64,000 bases of DNA from contig NZ_AP024585.1 in NCBI RefSeq assembly GCF_018323885.1, positions 3,410,001 through 3,474,000 on the forward strand. Direction: 5' to 3'. The notes beneath the pieces were generated by a model that was not told the origin of the DNA, ran no database searches, and was given only the letters and a program-made list of their open reading frames with translations. Both the position numbers and the translations under genes were made by a program. Positions within the stretch are counted from its first letter, which is position 1; each line of letters begins with the position of its first letter. The stretch comes from Citrobacter amalonaticus. GTDB lineage: Bacteria > Pseudomonadota > Gammaproteobacteria > Enterobacterales > Enterobacteriaceae. Shown in pieces: positions 19,676 to 28,565 of the stretch.

Positions 19676-20062
19676 TTATTTTGCTTCACGTTTGCTTTTG
19701 TAGTCCGCAATGGCGGCTTTGATCGCGTCTTCTGCCAGAATAGAACAGTGAATTTTCACTGGCGGCAGCTCAAGCTCATCGGCAATATCGGTATTTTTGA
19801 TCGCCTGTGCTTCGTCCAGTGATTTCCCTTTCACCCATTCGGTAACCAGGGAGCTGGAGGCGATAGCGGAACCGCAGCCGTAAGTCTTGAAACGCGCGTC
19901 TTCAATGATACCTTCATTGTTAACTTTGATCTGCAACTTCATCACGTCGCCACAGGCTGGTGCACCCACCATGCCGCTACCCACGTTCTCGTCGCTGTTG
20001 TCAAAAGAGCCCACGTTACGTGGATTCTCGTAATGATCGATTACTTTTTCGCTGTAAGCCAT
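19676..20062 (-). CDS. iscU: Fe-S cluster scaffold IscU
   Basis: Scaffold on which IscS-derived sulfur and iron are assembled. At 128 residues it has the cluster ligands C37 (GAPACGD, with the conserved Asp39), C63 (TYGCGSA) and C106 (KIHCS), and the HscA recognition motif LPPVK at 99-103. It lies 25 bases after iscS. Confidence 0.98.
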   Translation of the reverse strand: MAYSEKVIDHYENPRNVGSFDNSDENVGSGMVGAPACGDVMKLQIKVNNEGIIEDARFKTYGCGSAIASSSLVTEWVKGKSLDEAQAIKNTDIADELELPPVKIHCSILAEDAIKAAIADYKSKREAK

Positions 20063-20087
20063 GATGAATTCTCCTTATCGATACCGA

Positions 20088-21302
20088 TTAATGATGTGAC
20101 CATTCGATGCTGTTCAGATCCACGCCCTGCTTGTGCATTTCCCACAGCGGAGAAAGGTCACGCAGACGGCCGATAGATTTACGAACCAGTTCGATGGTGT
20201 AATCAATCTCTTCTTCGGTAGTAAAACGACCTAAAGAGAAACGAATAGAGCTATGTGCCAGCTCGTCGGTCATTCCCAGTGCGCGCAGCACGTAGGAAGG
20301 CTCGAGGCTCGCAGAGGTACAGGCAGAACCGGAAGAGACCGCGAGGTCTTTCAGCGCCATGATCAGCGACTCGCCTTCAACGTAGTTAAAGCTGACGTTG
20401 AGGATGTTTGGTGCGCCCTGCTCAAGGTCACCGTTCAGGTAGACTTCTTCCATATCTTTCACGCCGTTCCACAGACGGTTACGCAGACCGCGCAGACGCG
20501 CCATCTCGGTTTCCATCTCTTCTTTCGCGATGCGATAGGCTTCGCCCATACCGACGATCTGGTGGACAGGCAGCGTACCGGAACGCATGCCACGCTCGTG
20601 ACCGCCGCCGTGCATCTGTGCCTCAATGCGAATACGCGGTTTACGACGAACGTACAGCGCGCCGATCCCTTTCGGGCCATAAATTTTGTGACCGGAGAAG
20701 GACATCAGGTCAACTTTCAACTGGCTCAGATCGATAGGCAGTTTGCCCACGCTCTGGGTGGCGTCAACATGATAGATGATGCCGCGAGCACGGCACATTT
20801 CGCCGATAGTCGCGATATCCTGTACCACGCCGATTTCGTTATTCACGTGCATGATGGAAACCAGGATGGTGTCGTCACGCATCGCCGCTTCCAGTTCTTT
20901 GAGATCGATAATCCCGTTGCTCTGCGGCGCCAGGTAGGTCACTTCAAACCCTTCACGCTCCAACTGACGGCAGGTATCCAGTACCGCTTTGTGCTCGGTT
21001 TTACTGGTGATAATGTGCTTGCCTTTTTTCTGATAAAAGTTGGCTGCACCTTTGATCGCCAGGTTGTCGGATTCAGTCGCACCGGAAGTAAAGACGATTT
21101 CACGCGGATCGGCACCCACCAGATCGGCAATCTGATTACGGGCGATATCAACCGCCTCTTCAGCCTGCCAGCCGAAACGGTGTGAACGGGAGGCCGGGTT
21201 ACCAAAGGTTCCGTCCAGTGTCAGGAACTGCATCATTTTCTCGGCAACACGCGGGTCCACCGGCGTGGTTGCGGAGTAGTCGAGATAAATCGGTAATTTC
21301 AT
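20088..21302 (-). CDS. iscS: Cysteine desulfurase IscS
   Basis: PLP enzyme of 404 residues that releases sulfur from cysteine as an enzyme persulfide for Fe-S clusters, tRNA thiolation and other pathways. The PLP lysine is K206 ([12 protein letters not shown]) and the active cysteine C328 lies in [13 protein letters not shown]. The start [14 protein letters not shown] at 21302 is the conserved one; the ORF extends 27 codons upstream through the structured leader and is not real there. As in E. coli, the iscR-iscS leader should be where the iron-stress sRNA RyhB acts. Here that leader is lengthened by an ERIC element. Confidence 0.98.
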   Translation of the reverse strand: MKLPIYLDYSATTPVDPRVAEKMMQFLTLDGTFGNPASRSHRFGWQAEEAVDIARNQIADLVGADPREIVFTSGATESDNLAIKGAANFYQKKGKHIITSKTEHKAVLDTCRQLEREGFEVTYLAPQSNGIIDLKELEAAMRDDTILVSIMHVNNEIGVVQDIATIGEMCRARGIIYHVDATQSVGKLPIDLSQLKVDLMSFSGHKIYGPKGIGALYVRRKPRIRIEAQMHGGGHERGMRSGTLPVHQIVGMGEAYRIAKEEMETEMARLRGLRNRLWNGVKDMEEVYLNGDLEQGAPNILNVSFNYVEGESLIMALKDLAVSSGSACTSASLEPSYVLRALGMTDELAHSSIRFSLGRFTTEEEIDYTIELVRKSIGRLRDLSPLWEMHKQGVDLNSIEWSHH

Positions 21303-21331
21303 TGCTCTATAAACTCCGTACATCGCTTCAA

Positions 21332-21402
21332 TGCAAGGAGTCAGGCAACCGGCTGGATGTACGACCGTGTTAACGGAGCGCAAACGCTCCGGCCTGACTC
21401 GA
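21332..21402 (-). promoter_or_regulatory. Structured RNA leader between iscR and iscS
   Basis: On the minus strand GTCAGG pairs with CCTGAC (about 21396-21401 with 21338-21343), enclosing a perfect GGAGCG-TTT-GCGCTCC hairpin (about 21374-21390). In E. coli a strong fold at this place protects the iscR part of the mRNA when RyhB triggers decay of iscSUA. The fold is visible; the RyhB role is known for E. coli and inferred here. Confidence 0.6.
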
Positions 21403-21416
21403 AAATCTTCTTATCG

Positions 21417-21537
21417 TTAACCTAACTGTTTCGCGTTTCAGCAAGGCGGTAAACATGCGAATCCCCGAGAGCTTACAAAAGTAAGCGGGGTGAACATGTG
21501 CAGCCAACGCAGATGCAACCCGAAACAGGACGGTTAA
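21417..21537. repeat. ERIC (IRU) element in the iscR-iscS gap
   Basis: A 121-base imperfect palindrome bounded by TTAACC and GGTTAA, with longer arm matches (CTGTTTCG). The centre carries the hallmark ERIC blocks GAATCCCC, AGCTTACA, AAGTAAG and GGGGTGA, and the flank has CAGCCAACGCAGA. It begins one base past the iscR stop codon and is inside the isc transcript. Compared with the canonical core, about four bases seem to be missing after AAGTAAG. Confidence 0.88.
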
Positions 21538-21538
21538 A

Positions 21539-22030
21539 TTAAGCGCGTAACTTAACGTCAATCGCGTCTTGTGCACGATTTGTGCGTGGAGCGTCGTGGC
21601 TGTGCTGGCGACCAGACACATCCAGGACTTCCTGGTTATTCACCAGTTCACCTAACGTAATGTTGTTGAGGAAACCGGTCAGACGGTCGCTCAGATCGCG
21701 CCACAGCGCGTGGGTCAGGCATTTATCGCCGCCCTGACAACCGCCTTTGCCCTGACAACGTGTCGCATCTACCGACTCGTCAACAGCGCTAATCACTTCA
21801 CCGACTGCAATACTGCCGGCATCTTTACCCAGCAGATAACCACCGCCTGGCCCACGTACGCTGGACACCAGACCATTTTTACGCAAACGGGAGAACAGCT
21901 GTTCCAGATAAGAAAGGGAAATTCCCTGACGTTCAGAAATATCAGCCAACGGTACCGGGCCCGCTTCGGAGTTGAGCGCAACGTCCAACATTGCGGTCAC
22001 GGCATAACGCCCTTTAGATGTCAGTCTCAT
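21539..22030 (-). CDS. iscR: Fe-S sensing transcription regulator IscR
   Basis: Rrf2-family repressor/activator of 163 residues; its [2Fe-2S] form represses the isc operon. A winged helix fills the first 65 residues. Cluster ligands are C92, C98 and C104 ([14 protein letters not shown]) with H107. First gene of the operon, with two IscR boxes upstream. Confidence 0.98.
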   Translation of the reverse strand: MRLTSKGRYAVTAMLDVALNSEAGPVPLADISERQGISLSYLEQLFSRLRKNGLVSSVRGPGGGYLLGKDAGSIAVGEVISAVDESVDATRCQGKGGCQGGDKCLTHALWRDLSDRLTGFLNNITLGELVNNQEVLDVSGRQHSHDAPRTNRAQDAIDVKLRA

Positions 22031-22112
22031 GTCTTACTTAGCCTCAAACTCGCCCCTGCCCGGGGTTTTTTATTGTAAAATGGGGGTATTGCATAGCAGG
22101 GCCAAGTCTGAC

Positions 22113-22162
22113 ATTCCCGACTAAATCAGTCAACTATTTACTTGACTGTTTTAGTCAGGTAT
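22113..22162 (-). promoter_or_regulatory. isc operon control region with two type 1 IscR boxes
   Basis: Two adjacent dyads match the type 1 IscR site (ATAnnnGACT...AGTCnnnTAT form): one at 22113-22137 and one at 22139-22162. They lie about 83-132 bases upstream of the iscR ATG, and the proximal one includes TTGACT, a plausible -35 (22128-22133). This matches the arrangement known in E. coli, where holo-IscR represses its own operon. Confidence 0.85.
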
Positions 22163-22203
22163 TTAACCTTCAGTGCCATTTTGCTTTGCCAGCTGGTTTG
22201 CAC

Positions 22204-22935
22204 TTACTTGTCTTTATTCTGCTGCTCAATAGAAGCAAGCATTCCACGCAGAATATTCAGCTCCTGGCTCTCCGGACGCGCACGCGTAAACAGACGGCGC
22301 AACTTGTTCATCACTTGTCCCGGATGGTTTTCACGGATAAACCCCGTCGACAGCAACGTCTGCTCAAGGTGACCGTAAAACCGCTCCAGATCGTCTACCA
22401 GCGGGTACGGTGCTTCTTCATGCACGACCGCGTCAGGATTTTGCTGCGTCGCCAGCCAGGCCATGCGCACTTCATACGCGATGACCTGTACCGCCATTGC
22501 CAGGTTCAGCGAACTGTATTCCGGGTTCGCCGCAATCGCGACATGGTAATGGCATTTTTGCAGCTCGTCATTGGTCAGCCCAACGCGTTCACGACCAAAC
22601 ACCAGCGCCACGGGGGTATTTGCCGCTTCCGCTACGCTTTTTAAACCGCATTCGCGCGGGTCAAGCATCGGCCACGGCAGCGTACGCGAACGTGCGCTGG
22701 TCCCGACCACCAGGCTACATCCGGCCAGCGCTTCATCGAGGGTATCGACGATCTGCGCGTTGCCGATCACATCACTGGCCCCTGCCGCCAGGGCGATGGC
22801 CTGGGAATCAGGTTTCACGAGCGGGTTCACCAGCCACAGGTTGGTTAACCCCATTGTTTTCATGGCGCGGGCAACAGAGCCCATATTGCCGGTGTGAGAG
22901 GTTTCCACCAGCACGATTCGAATATTTTGCAGCAT
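22204..22935 (-). CDS. trmJ: tRNA (cytidine/uridine-2'-O-)-methyltransferase TrmJ
   Basis: SPOUT-class methyltransferase of 243 residues that makes Cm32/Um32 in the tRNA anticodon loop. It shows the SPOUT motifs [22 protein letters not shown] at the start and [15 protein letters not shown] in the knot. The C-terminal extension (about 170-243) is the TrmJ-specific tRNA-binding part. It lies upstream of iscR on the same strand and is divergent from suhB. Confidence 0.97.
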   Translation of the reverse strand: MLQNIRIVLVETSHTGNMGSVARAMKTMGLTNLWLVNPLVKPDSQAIALAAGASDVIGNAQIVDTLDEALAGCSLVVGTSARSRTLPWPMLDPRECGLKSVAEAANTPVALVFGRERVGLTNDELQKCHYHVAIAANPEYSSLNLAMAVQVIAYEVRMAWLATQQNPDAVVHEEAPYPLVDDLERFYGHLEQTLLSTGFIRENHPGQVMNKLRRLFTRARPESQELNILRGMLASIEQQNKDK

Positions 22936-23004
22936 TGTCTTTCTTCAGCTAAAGATTATTCAGCCATATTATCATAAATCGAAGACATATTCCGATCTCG
23001 CTGC

Positions 23005-23010
23005 TATACT
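23005..23010 (+). promoter_or_regulatory. Likely -10 of the suhB promoter
   Basis: An extended -10, TGC-TATACT, lies 43 bases before the suhB ATG; a partial -35 (AAGACA) sits 17 bases upstream. Confidence 0.5.
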
Positions 23011-23053
23011 CTGCGCCGTTTTCCCGTTCTTTAACATCCAGTGAGAGAGACCG

Positions 23054-23857
23054 ATGCATCCGATGCTGACCATCGCCGTGCGCGCAGCGCGCAAGGCGGG
23101 TAATGTAATTGCCAAACACTACGAAACGCCTGACTCAGTAGAAACCAGCCAGAAAGGCAGCAATGATTTCGTGACCAACGTCGATAAAGCCGCTGAAGCG
23201 ATTATTATCGAAACGATCCGCAAATCTTACCCGCAGCACACCATCATCACCGAAGAAAGCGGTGAACATGAAGGTACCGATCAGGATGTTCAATGGGTTA
23301 TCGATCCACTGGATGGCACCACCAACTTCGTAAAACGTCTGCCGCACTTCGCGGTTTCCATCGCCGTACGTATTAAAGGCCGCACTGAAGTCGCCGTGGT
23401 TTACGATCCGATGCGTAATGAACTGTTCACCGCAACTCGCGGTCAGGGCGCACAGCTGAATGGTTACCGTCTGCGCGGCAGCAATGCGCGTGACCTGGAC
23501 GGCACTATTATCGCGACCGGCTTCCCGTTCAAAGCCAAACAGCACGCCACCTCTTACATGAATATCCTCGGCAAAATGTTTACCGAATGCGCTGACTTCC
23601 GTCGCACCGGTTCTGCTGCGCTGGATCTGGCCTATGTTGCCGCTGCGCGCGTTGACGGTTATTTCGAAATTGGTCTGCGTCCGTGGGATTTCGCCGCGGG
23701 TGAACTGATCGCCCGTGAAGCTGGCGCTCTGGTCTGCGACTTTACCGGTGGTCACAACTACATGACGACCGGCAACATCGTGGCGGGCAACCCGCGCGTG
23801 GTAAAAGCGATGCTGGCGAATATGCGTGACGAACTGAGCGACGCGCTGAAGCGTTAA
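23054..23857 (+). CDS. suhB: Inositol-1-monophosphatase / rRNA transcription antitermination factor SuhB
   Basis: Mg-dependent phosphatase fold of 267 residues; in E. coli its main role is in NusA-dependent rRNA antitermination and ribosome maturation. The inositol-monophosphatase metal motifs are intact: EESGEHEG, WVIDPLDGTTNF, and WDFAAGELIAREAG near the C-terminus. A GAGAGA Shine-Dalgarno precedes the ATG. It is divergent from trmJ and followed by a REP pair. Confidence 0.98.
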   Translation: MHPMLTIAVRAARKAGNVIAKHYETPDSVETSQKGSNDFVTNVDKAAEAIIIETIRKSYPQHTIITEESGEHEGTDQDVQWVIDPLDGTTNFVKRLPHFAVSIAVRIKGRTEVAVVYDPMRNELFTATRGQGAQLNGYRLRGSNARDLDGTIIATGFPFKAKQHATSYMNILGKMFTECADFRRTGSAALDLAYVAAARVDGYFEIGLRPWDFAAGELIAREAGALVCDFTGGHNYMTTGNIVAGNPRVVKAMLANMRDELSDALKR

Positions 23858-23866
23858 TCTCAGTAC

Positions 23867-23937
23867 TGCCCGGTGGCGCTAACGCCTACCGGGCCTACGC
23901 GAACAGTAGGCCAAATAAGCGCTAACGCCATCCGGCA
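23867..23937. repeat. REP pair (BIME) after suhB
   Basis: Two inverted REP-type units: GCCCGGTGGCGCTAACGCC...GGGCCTAC and GTAGGCC...GCGCTAACGCCATCCGGC. They lie between the convergent ends of suhB and the NicO gene. Confidence 0.85.
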
Positions 23938-23940
23938 AAA

Positions 23941-24921
23941 TCAAAACGGTCTTAATCCCCTTCCCACTGGCACCGCACTCACCCACATCACTCCTGCTGC
24001 CACCACTAATATCGCGCCACCGGCTAACGCCAGCGTTAACCAACCGACCTGCCGCCATAGTACCGGTGCATGATTGCTGCTCAACCTGACTGCCAGCGTA
24101 CGAAAACTGTGCACCAGCAGCGCCAGAGAGGTAATCGTCAGCGACGTTCCCGCCGCCATTGCCAGCGCCGAGACTATTCCCCAGCCAAAGACGCCGATGA
24201 CTTTGCTGAACAGCAGTACCATGATCGCCCCGGAACAGGGACGCATCCCCATCGACAGAATAATCATTAGCCGCGCGCGCCAGTCATCATCGTGGTGGAT
24301 CTGCTCCGGATTCGGCATGTGCTGATGCCCGCAGCCACAGTTTTCATGGTGCACATGGTGTGGCGTGAAGGCGACAAACCTGGGTTTGCGCAGCAGCGCA
24401 TGCAGTTTCTTCAGCGCCCGCCAGCAGAGCAAAACGCCCAGAATCCCCACCAGCGCATAGCTCCCCTTCTCCAGCCAGAAACCGCTCAGATGTAACTGTC
24501 TCGCCGGCAGTTGCAGGATGCTGAGCACGACCACGACCAGCCCGATTGCCACCAGCCCCTGCAATAACGAAGAAGCCAGCGTCAGCCCGATGCTCGACTT
24601 AAGCTTTGAAGGATGGGTCGCCAGCCAGGTGGTGATCACGACCTTTCCATGCCCCGGTCCCAGTGCGTGCAGCACACCATATAAAAAGCTAAACAGCAGC
24701 AATGACCCACCCGCCTGGGCTGGACTGGCGGCAACGGCCTTCAGCAATACGCTCATCTGCTGATTCACCTCCCGTTGCCAGACAATACTTTTGATCATCA
24801 CCTGCGGCCAGGCGTACCACAGCCAGACACCACCGATCGCTGCAATCAGCAAAAACAGCGCCAGCGGCCACAGCGACAGCCAACGCCGTGCGCGAATGCG
24901 GGTTGTGGATATTACTGACAT
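23941..24921 (-). CDS. NicO-family nickel/cobalt efflux permease
   Basis: Integral membrane protein of 326 residues with about six membrane segments. Blocks such as LHALGPGHGKVVITTWLATHPSKLK near the middle and GMRPCSGAIMVLLFSKVIGVFGWG in the second half are the NicO/RcnA signatures. Between segments a cytoplasmic loop carries HHVHHENCGCGHQH and EQIHHDDD, a His/Cys/Asp-rich metal site typical of exporters. The gene overlaps the DUF1007 gene upstream by 10 bases, so they are translated together. No RcnR-type regulator is visible beside it. Export of Ni, Co or a related divalent metal is the family expectation; the actual metal is not known. It is not rcnA itself, which in E. coli stands alone elsewhere. 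Confidence 0.85.
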   Translation of the reverse strand: MSVISTTRIRARRWLSLWPLALFLLIAAIGGVWLWYAWPQVMIKSIVWQREVNQQMSVLLKAVAASPAQAGGSLLLFSFLYGVLHALGPGHGKVVITTWLATHPSKLKSSIGLTLASSLLQGLVAIGLVVVVLSILQLPARQLHLSGFWLEKGSYALVGILGVLLCWRALKKLHALLRKPRFVAFTPHHVHHENCGCGHQHMPNPEQIHHDDDWRARLMIILSMGMRPCSGAIMVLLFSKVIGVFGWGIVSALAMAAGTSLTITSLALLVHSFRTLAVRLSSNHAPVLWRQVGWLTLALAGGAILVVAAGVMWVSAVPVGRGLRPF

Positions 24922-25541
24922 GAGACCGTCACCGTCTGTGCAAATTGTTTCCCCAGTTCCATATCCTCCGGAGGCGCGTCTTCTTTATCCAGCGACTGGG
25001 CAAAGCTGAGCGATTCTTCGCTCGGGGTCGGTGTGTTCACGGCGATTTTACATTGCTCACGCAACGCCGACGATAGCGTTGCATCGTTATCTTCTTCGTA
25101 GCTCATATCGACATAATAAGAGGGATCAAAGGTCGAGAAGGTGTAACGCTGCCCGCTCAATGGTTGCGGTTCGGCAAGCGGCAGCACAAAGGTGAGCACG
25201 GCCTGATGCTCAACACGCTCCATGCTATATTCCGTGGGGCGGTTCTTAAATTTAACGCGCTGCCCGTTATGCCACATTTCGGTAAAGTAATGTTGTCCCA
25301 GCACATTCGCCATCACTTCCGCCGCCAGCTTCTTCCAGATTTCAGAACCCGGTTGAGCGTCGCCCGCATCATAAAGCAGATCGGCAGAGGTCAGTTCATC
25401 CATTGTCCAGCGCATCTTCAGCGCCACAAAAGTCCCGTTATCGCCGATCACTTCCGTTTTCAGACGAATAAAACTGTGAGGATGTGCACTCACCGTAGAC
25501 GTCAAAAATGCGAGTAATACCAGCAAAGCGCCGCGTATCAT
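24912..25541 (-). CDS. DUF1007 periplasmic protein, partner of the NicO exporter
   Basis: A 209-residue protein with a cleavable signal peptide (MIRGALLVLLAFLTSTVSA). The mature N-terminus starts HPHSF, the conserved DUF1007 motif and a possible metal site. Two cysteines (EQC and the C-terminal VSCQ) could form a disulfide. The ORF could be read 63 codons further upstream, but only the start at 25541 gives the signal peptide. DUF1007 genes are regularly found next to NicO permeases, and the 10-base overlap here shows they act together, presumably in metal handling on the periplasmic side. The molecular role is unknown. Confidence 0.8.
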   Translation of the reverse strand: MIRGALLVLLAFLTSTVSAHPHSFIRLKTEVIGDNGTFVALKMRWTMDELTSADLLYDAGDAQPGSEIWKKLAAEVMANVLGQHYFTEMWHNGQRVKFKNRPTEYSMERVEHQAVLTFVLPLAEPQPLSGQRYTFSTFDPSYYVDMSYEEDNDATLSSALREQCKIAVNTPTPSEESLSFAQSLDKEDAPPEDMELGKQFAQTVTVSCQ

Positions 25542-25969
25542 GAATGGTATCAACTCCCCACAAAAACAGGACGGGCCACGCGAGTCACGATCGTCGTGGC
25601 AGGATTGTCCGTGAGAATAACATTGAAATGAGGAATGTTGGGCGCTGATTTCTGGACTCGATTCAGTTCTCAGATTTGCGATTTCGTCGCTGAGGGCGGT
25701 GCGCCTGCTGCGGTTATTTTCTGTGTGCAATAGCCAATTTGATAATTAATTGTAAAAATAAATAAGCATTTTTCGATAATTATTAACAATTAAATTAACC
25801 AAAAAAGCATTTCAGTCGCTCAAATTAACTATAATTTAACCATAAAACACCCATAAATTAACAAAAATGGGCATTTATCACATTTATGAAACTTGAGATT
25901 CATTACCTCTTCCCTTCGTTGATAACCTCCTGTTCGTGACATGCCCCGGTCCCTACAAAAGGTACAACT
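25542..25969. promoter_or_regulatory. 428-base gap with the AT-rich promoter region of the sugar operon
   Basis: No gene is seen. Bases 25735-25905 are strikingly AT-rich. AAATTAAC occurs three times (25792-25799, 25822-25829, 25855-25862), 30 and 33 bases apart, and TATAAT lies at 25830-25835 within this array, about 135 bases before the first operon ATG. The repeats could be operators; the AT-richness also suits H-NS binding. A Shine-Dalgarno-like AAAGGT precedes the ATG. Confidence 0.45.
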
Positions 25970-26953
25970 ATGAAATTCAAACTCGCATTACTCAGTGCAA
26001 CCCTGGTTTCTGCATGCATGTTGTCCGGCCCGTCCTTTGCGGCAGAAAAATATGAAATCGCTGTGGTTGCTAAAGTCACCGGTATTCCGTGGTTTAACCG
26101 CATGGAAACCGGCGTGAATGAAGCCGCGAAGAAACTGGATGTGAATGCTTACCAGACTGGCCCTTCCACACCGGATCCGGCTCAGCAGGTAAAAGTGATT
26201 GAAGATCTCATTGCCAAGAACGTTAACGCGATCATTGTGGTACCTAATGACGCCAAGGTGCTTGAGCCCGTGCTTAAAAAAGCGCGCGATAAGGGTATTG
26301 TCGTCCTGACTCACGAATCGCCAGATCAGCAAATCGGCCAGTGGGATATCGAAACGATCGACAGCGAGAAGTACGCGCAGGCTAACGTTGACGAGCTGGC
26401 GAAGGATATGGGCGGTAAAGGCGGCTATGCCATTTACGTCGGCTCGCTGACCGTGCCGTTGCACAACGCCTGGGCCGATTACGCCATCAAGTACCAGAAA
26501 GAAAAATACCCGGAGATGTTTGAAGTCACCACTCGTCTGCCGGTGGCTGAGAGCATCGACAAATCCTACTCCACGACGCTGGACCTGATGAAAACCTATC
26601 CGCAGATGAAGGGCATCATTGGCTTCGGTTCGCTGGGTCCGATTGGTGCCGGTCAGGCAGTACAGAAAAAACGCGCGAAAGATAAAATTGCCGTGGTGGG
26701 GATTGCAATGCCCGCACAGGCAGCGCCTTATCTGATGCGTGGCGACATCAAAAAAGCGATGCTGTGGGATCCAAAAGATGCCGGCTACGCGCTGGTGACC
26801 GTGGCAGATCAGTTGCTGCAGGGCAAAGAGGTCACGCCAGATCTGACCATTGAAGGATTAGGGAAAGCCGATGTCGACATGGAGAAGAAAGTGATCCGCT
26901 TTAACAAGATCCTCGAAGTCACCAAAGACAACGCGCAATCACTCGGTTTCTAA
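25970..26953 (+). CDS. Sugar ABC transporter, periplasmic binding protein
   Basis: Periplasmic-binding protein type 1 (RbsB/LsrB/RhaS group), 327 residues. A signal peptide ends at GPSFA, giving mature AEKYEIAVVAKVTGIPWFNRM; this opening and the IEDLIAKNVNAIIVVPNDAK stretch are family hallmarks. It captures a sugar in the periplasm for the ABC transporter encoded next. The overall pattern resembles LsrB and rhamnose-type proteins more than the ribose or galactose ones, but the ligand cannot be read from sequence. First gene of a six-gene operon, separated from the ATPase gene by 103 bases holding two hairpins. Confidence 0.88.
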   Translation: MKFKLALLSATLVSACMLSGPSFAAEKYEIAVVAKVTGIPWFNRMETGVNEAAKKLDVNAYQTGPSTPDPAQQVKVIEDLIAKNVNAIIVVPNDAKVLEPVLKKARDKGIVVLTHESPDQQIGQWDIETIDSEKYAQANVDELAKDMGGKGGYAIYVGSLTVPLHNAWADYAIKYQKEKYPEMFEVTTRLPVAESIDKSYSTTLDLMKTYPQMKGIIGFGSLGPIGAGQAVQKKRAKDKIAVVGIAMPAQAAPYLMRGDIKKAMLWDPKDAGYALVTVADQLLQGKEVTPDLTIEGLGKADVDMEKKVIRFNKILEVTKDNAQSLGF

Positions 26954-26981
26954 GGCTCCAGCCACCACCAGGGAAACCTAA

Positions 26982-27039
26982 CGCCGACCGTCTGGTCGGC
27001 GCTATCAACAGGCTTAACACTCTGCGCCCGTCAGGGCGC
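26982..27039 (+). promoter_or_regulatory. Two intercistronic hairpins after the binding-protein gene
   Basis: CGCCGACC-GTCT-GGTCGGCG (26982-27001) and GCGCCC-GTCA-GGGCGC (27024-27039) are perfect stem-loops without T-tracts. Such stems after a binding-protein gene often protect its mRNA from 3' decay, so binding protein outnumbers the membrane parts. Confidence 0.6.
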
Positions 27040-27056
27040 TCGCAGGGGTATTGTCC

Positions 27057-28565
27057 ATGACAGACACCACCGCATTTATCACTCTTGAGAATATCAGCAA
27101 GCAATTCCCGGGCGTGCTGGCGCTGGATAATGTGAATCTGACGCTGAAAAAAGGCGAAGTTCACTGTCTGGCAGGACAGAACGGTTGCGGTAAAAGCACC
27201 ATTATTAAAGTGATTTCCGGAGTCTATCAGCCGGAAAAAGGAGCGCAGATCCTGCTGGATGGCAAACTGTTTCACCAGTTGTCACCACAGCTCTCTTCGC
27301 ATTACGGCATCCAGGTTATCTATCAGGATTTATCCCTCTTTCCTAACTTCAGCGTGGCGGAGAATATTGCCGTCAACCGCTACCTGCCCGGCGGCGACAT
27401 TTGGGTGCGGCGCGGTACGATGAAGCAACAGGCGCTGGCGGCAATGAAGCGGATTGGCGTCAGCATCGATCCCGATAAAAAAGTGGAAAAACTCTCCATT
27501 GCCGACCGTCAGCTCGTCGCGATTTGTCGCGCCATTGCCGCCGACGCGCGTCTGGTGATTATGGACGAACCCACCGCTTCCCTGACGCGCCAGGAGGTCA
27601 ACGGCCTCCTGCGCGTGGTCAACGAACTGAAAGCCGACGGGATTTGCGTGGTGTTCGTCAGCCACCGTCTCGATGAGGTGATGGAAGTGGCGGACCGCAT
27701 CAGCGTAATGCGCGACGGCAAACTGGTGGGGACGTATCCCGCCAGCGAACTCGACAGCCATGAACTGGCATTCCTGATGACCGGTCAACGCTTCCACTAC
27801 AGTCCGCTGCCGGAAAAACCGCCGGTTGAGCAGGAGCCAATGCTGGAACTGCGCAACCTGAGCCGCAAAGGAAAATATCAGGACATCAACCTGTCGCTGC
27901 GCAGCGGTGAGATCGTGTCAATTGTCGGCCTGCTTGGCGCGGGCCGCACCGAGCTCTGTCTGAGTCTGTTTGGCATGACGCATCCGGACAGCGGGGAAAT
28001 TCGCATTAACGGGAAACCGGTTCAACTGCGCAACAACCATGACGCAATCAGACACGGGATCGGCTATGTCTCAGAAGATCGCCTGACCCAGGGGCTGATC
28101 ATGGAACAGTCGATCTACGACAACACGATTGTCACGGTCTTTGACAAACTGCATACCCGCAGCGGCCTGCTCGATCACGGTAAAGCCAAAACGCTGGTCG
28201 CCGATCTGATCCGTGAACTGAACATTAAAGTTTCCGATCCGCAGTTGCCGGTCAAAACGCTCTCCGGCGGCAACGCCCAGCGTATCGCCATCGCCAAATG
28301 GGTGGCGACCCAACCGCATATCCTGATCCTGGACTCCCCAACGGTGGGGGTTGATATCGCCAACAAAGAGGGGATCTACCAGATCGCCCGCAATCTAGCG
28401 GAACAAGGCATGGCGGTGCTGATGATTTGCGATGAGATCCCGGAAGCGTATTACAACAGCCACCGCGTACTGGTCATGCGTCGCGGAAAGCTGGTTGCCG
28501 AGTTTAATCCGCATCGCTGTCGTGAAGAAGACATTGCAGAGGTGGTCGAGGTCATCCATGAATAA
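27057..28565 (+). CDS. Sugar ABC transporter, ATPase with two nucleotide-binding domains
   Basis: ABC ATPase of 502 residues in the RbsA/MglA family, with two fused nucleotide-binding domains. The first has Walker A GQNGCGKST and Walker B LVIMDEPTASL; its signature reads KLSIADRQ. The second has the degenerate Walker A usual for this family (GLLGAGRTELC), the signature LSGGNAQRIAIA and Walker B ILILDSPTVGVD. The ATG at 27057 is preferred over a TTG two codons upstream because AGGGG sits 8 bases before it. Its 3' end overlaps the first permease start by 8 bases. Confidence 0.93.
   Translation: MTDTTAFITLENISKQFPGVLALDNVNLTLKKGEVHCLAGQNGCGKSTIIKVISGVYQPEKGAQILLDGKLFHQLSPQLSSHYGIQVIYQDLSLFPNFSVAENIAVNRYLPGGDIWVRRGTMKQQALAAMKRIGVSIDPDKKVEKLSIADRQLVAICRAIAADARLVIMDEPTASLTRQEVNGLLRVVNELKADGICVVFVSHRLDEVMEVADRISVMRDGKLVGTYPASELDSHELAFLMTGQRFHYSPLPEKPPVEQEPMLELRNLSRKGKYQDINLSLRSGEIVSIVGLLGAGRTELCLSLFGMTHPDSGEIRINGKPVQLRNNHDAIRHGIGYVSEDRLTQGLIMEQSIYDNTIVTVFDKLHTRSGLLDHGKAKTLVADLIRELNIKVSDPQLPVKTLSGGNAQRIAIAKWVATQPHILILDSPTVGVDIANKEGIYQIARNLAEQGMAVLMICDEIPEAYYNSHRVLVMRRGKLVAEFNPHRCREEDIAEVVEVIHE

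Noticed and set aside
20253..21185. 310-codon plus-strand ORF opposite iscS
   Set aside because: It is a shadow frame of iscS and looks like no known protein.
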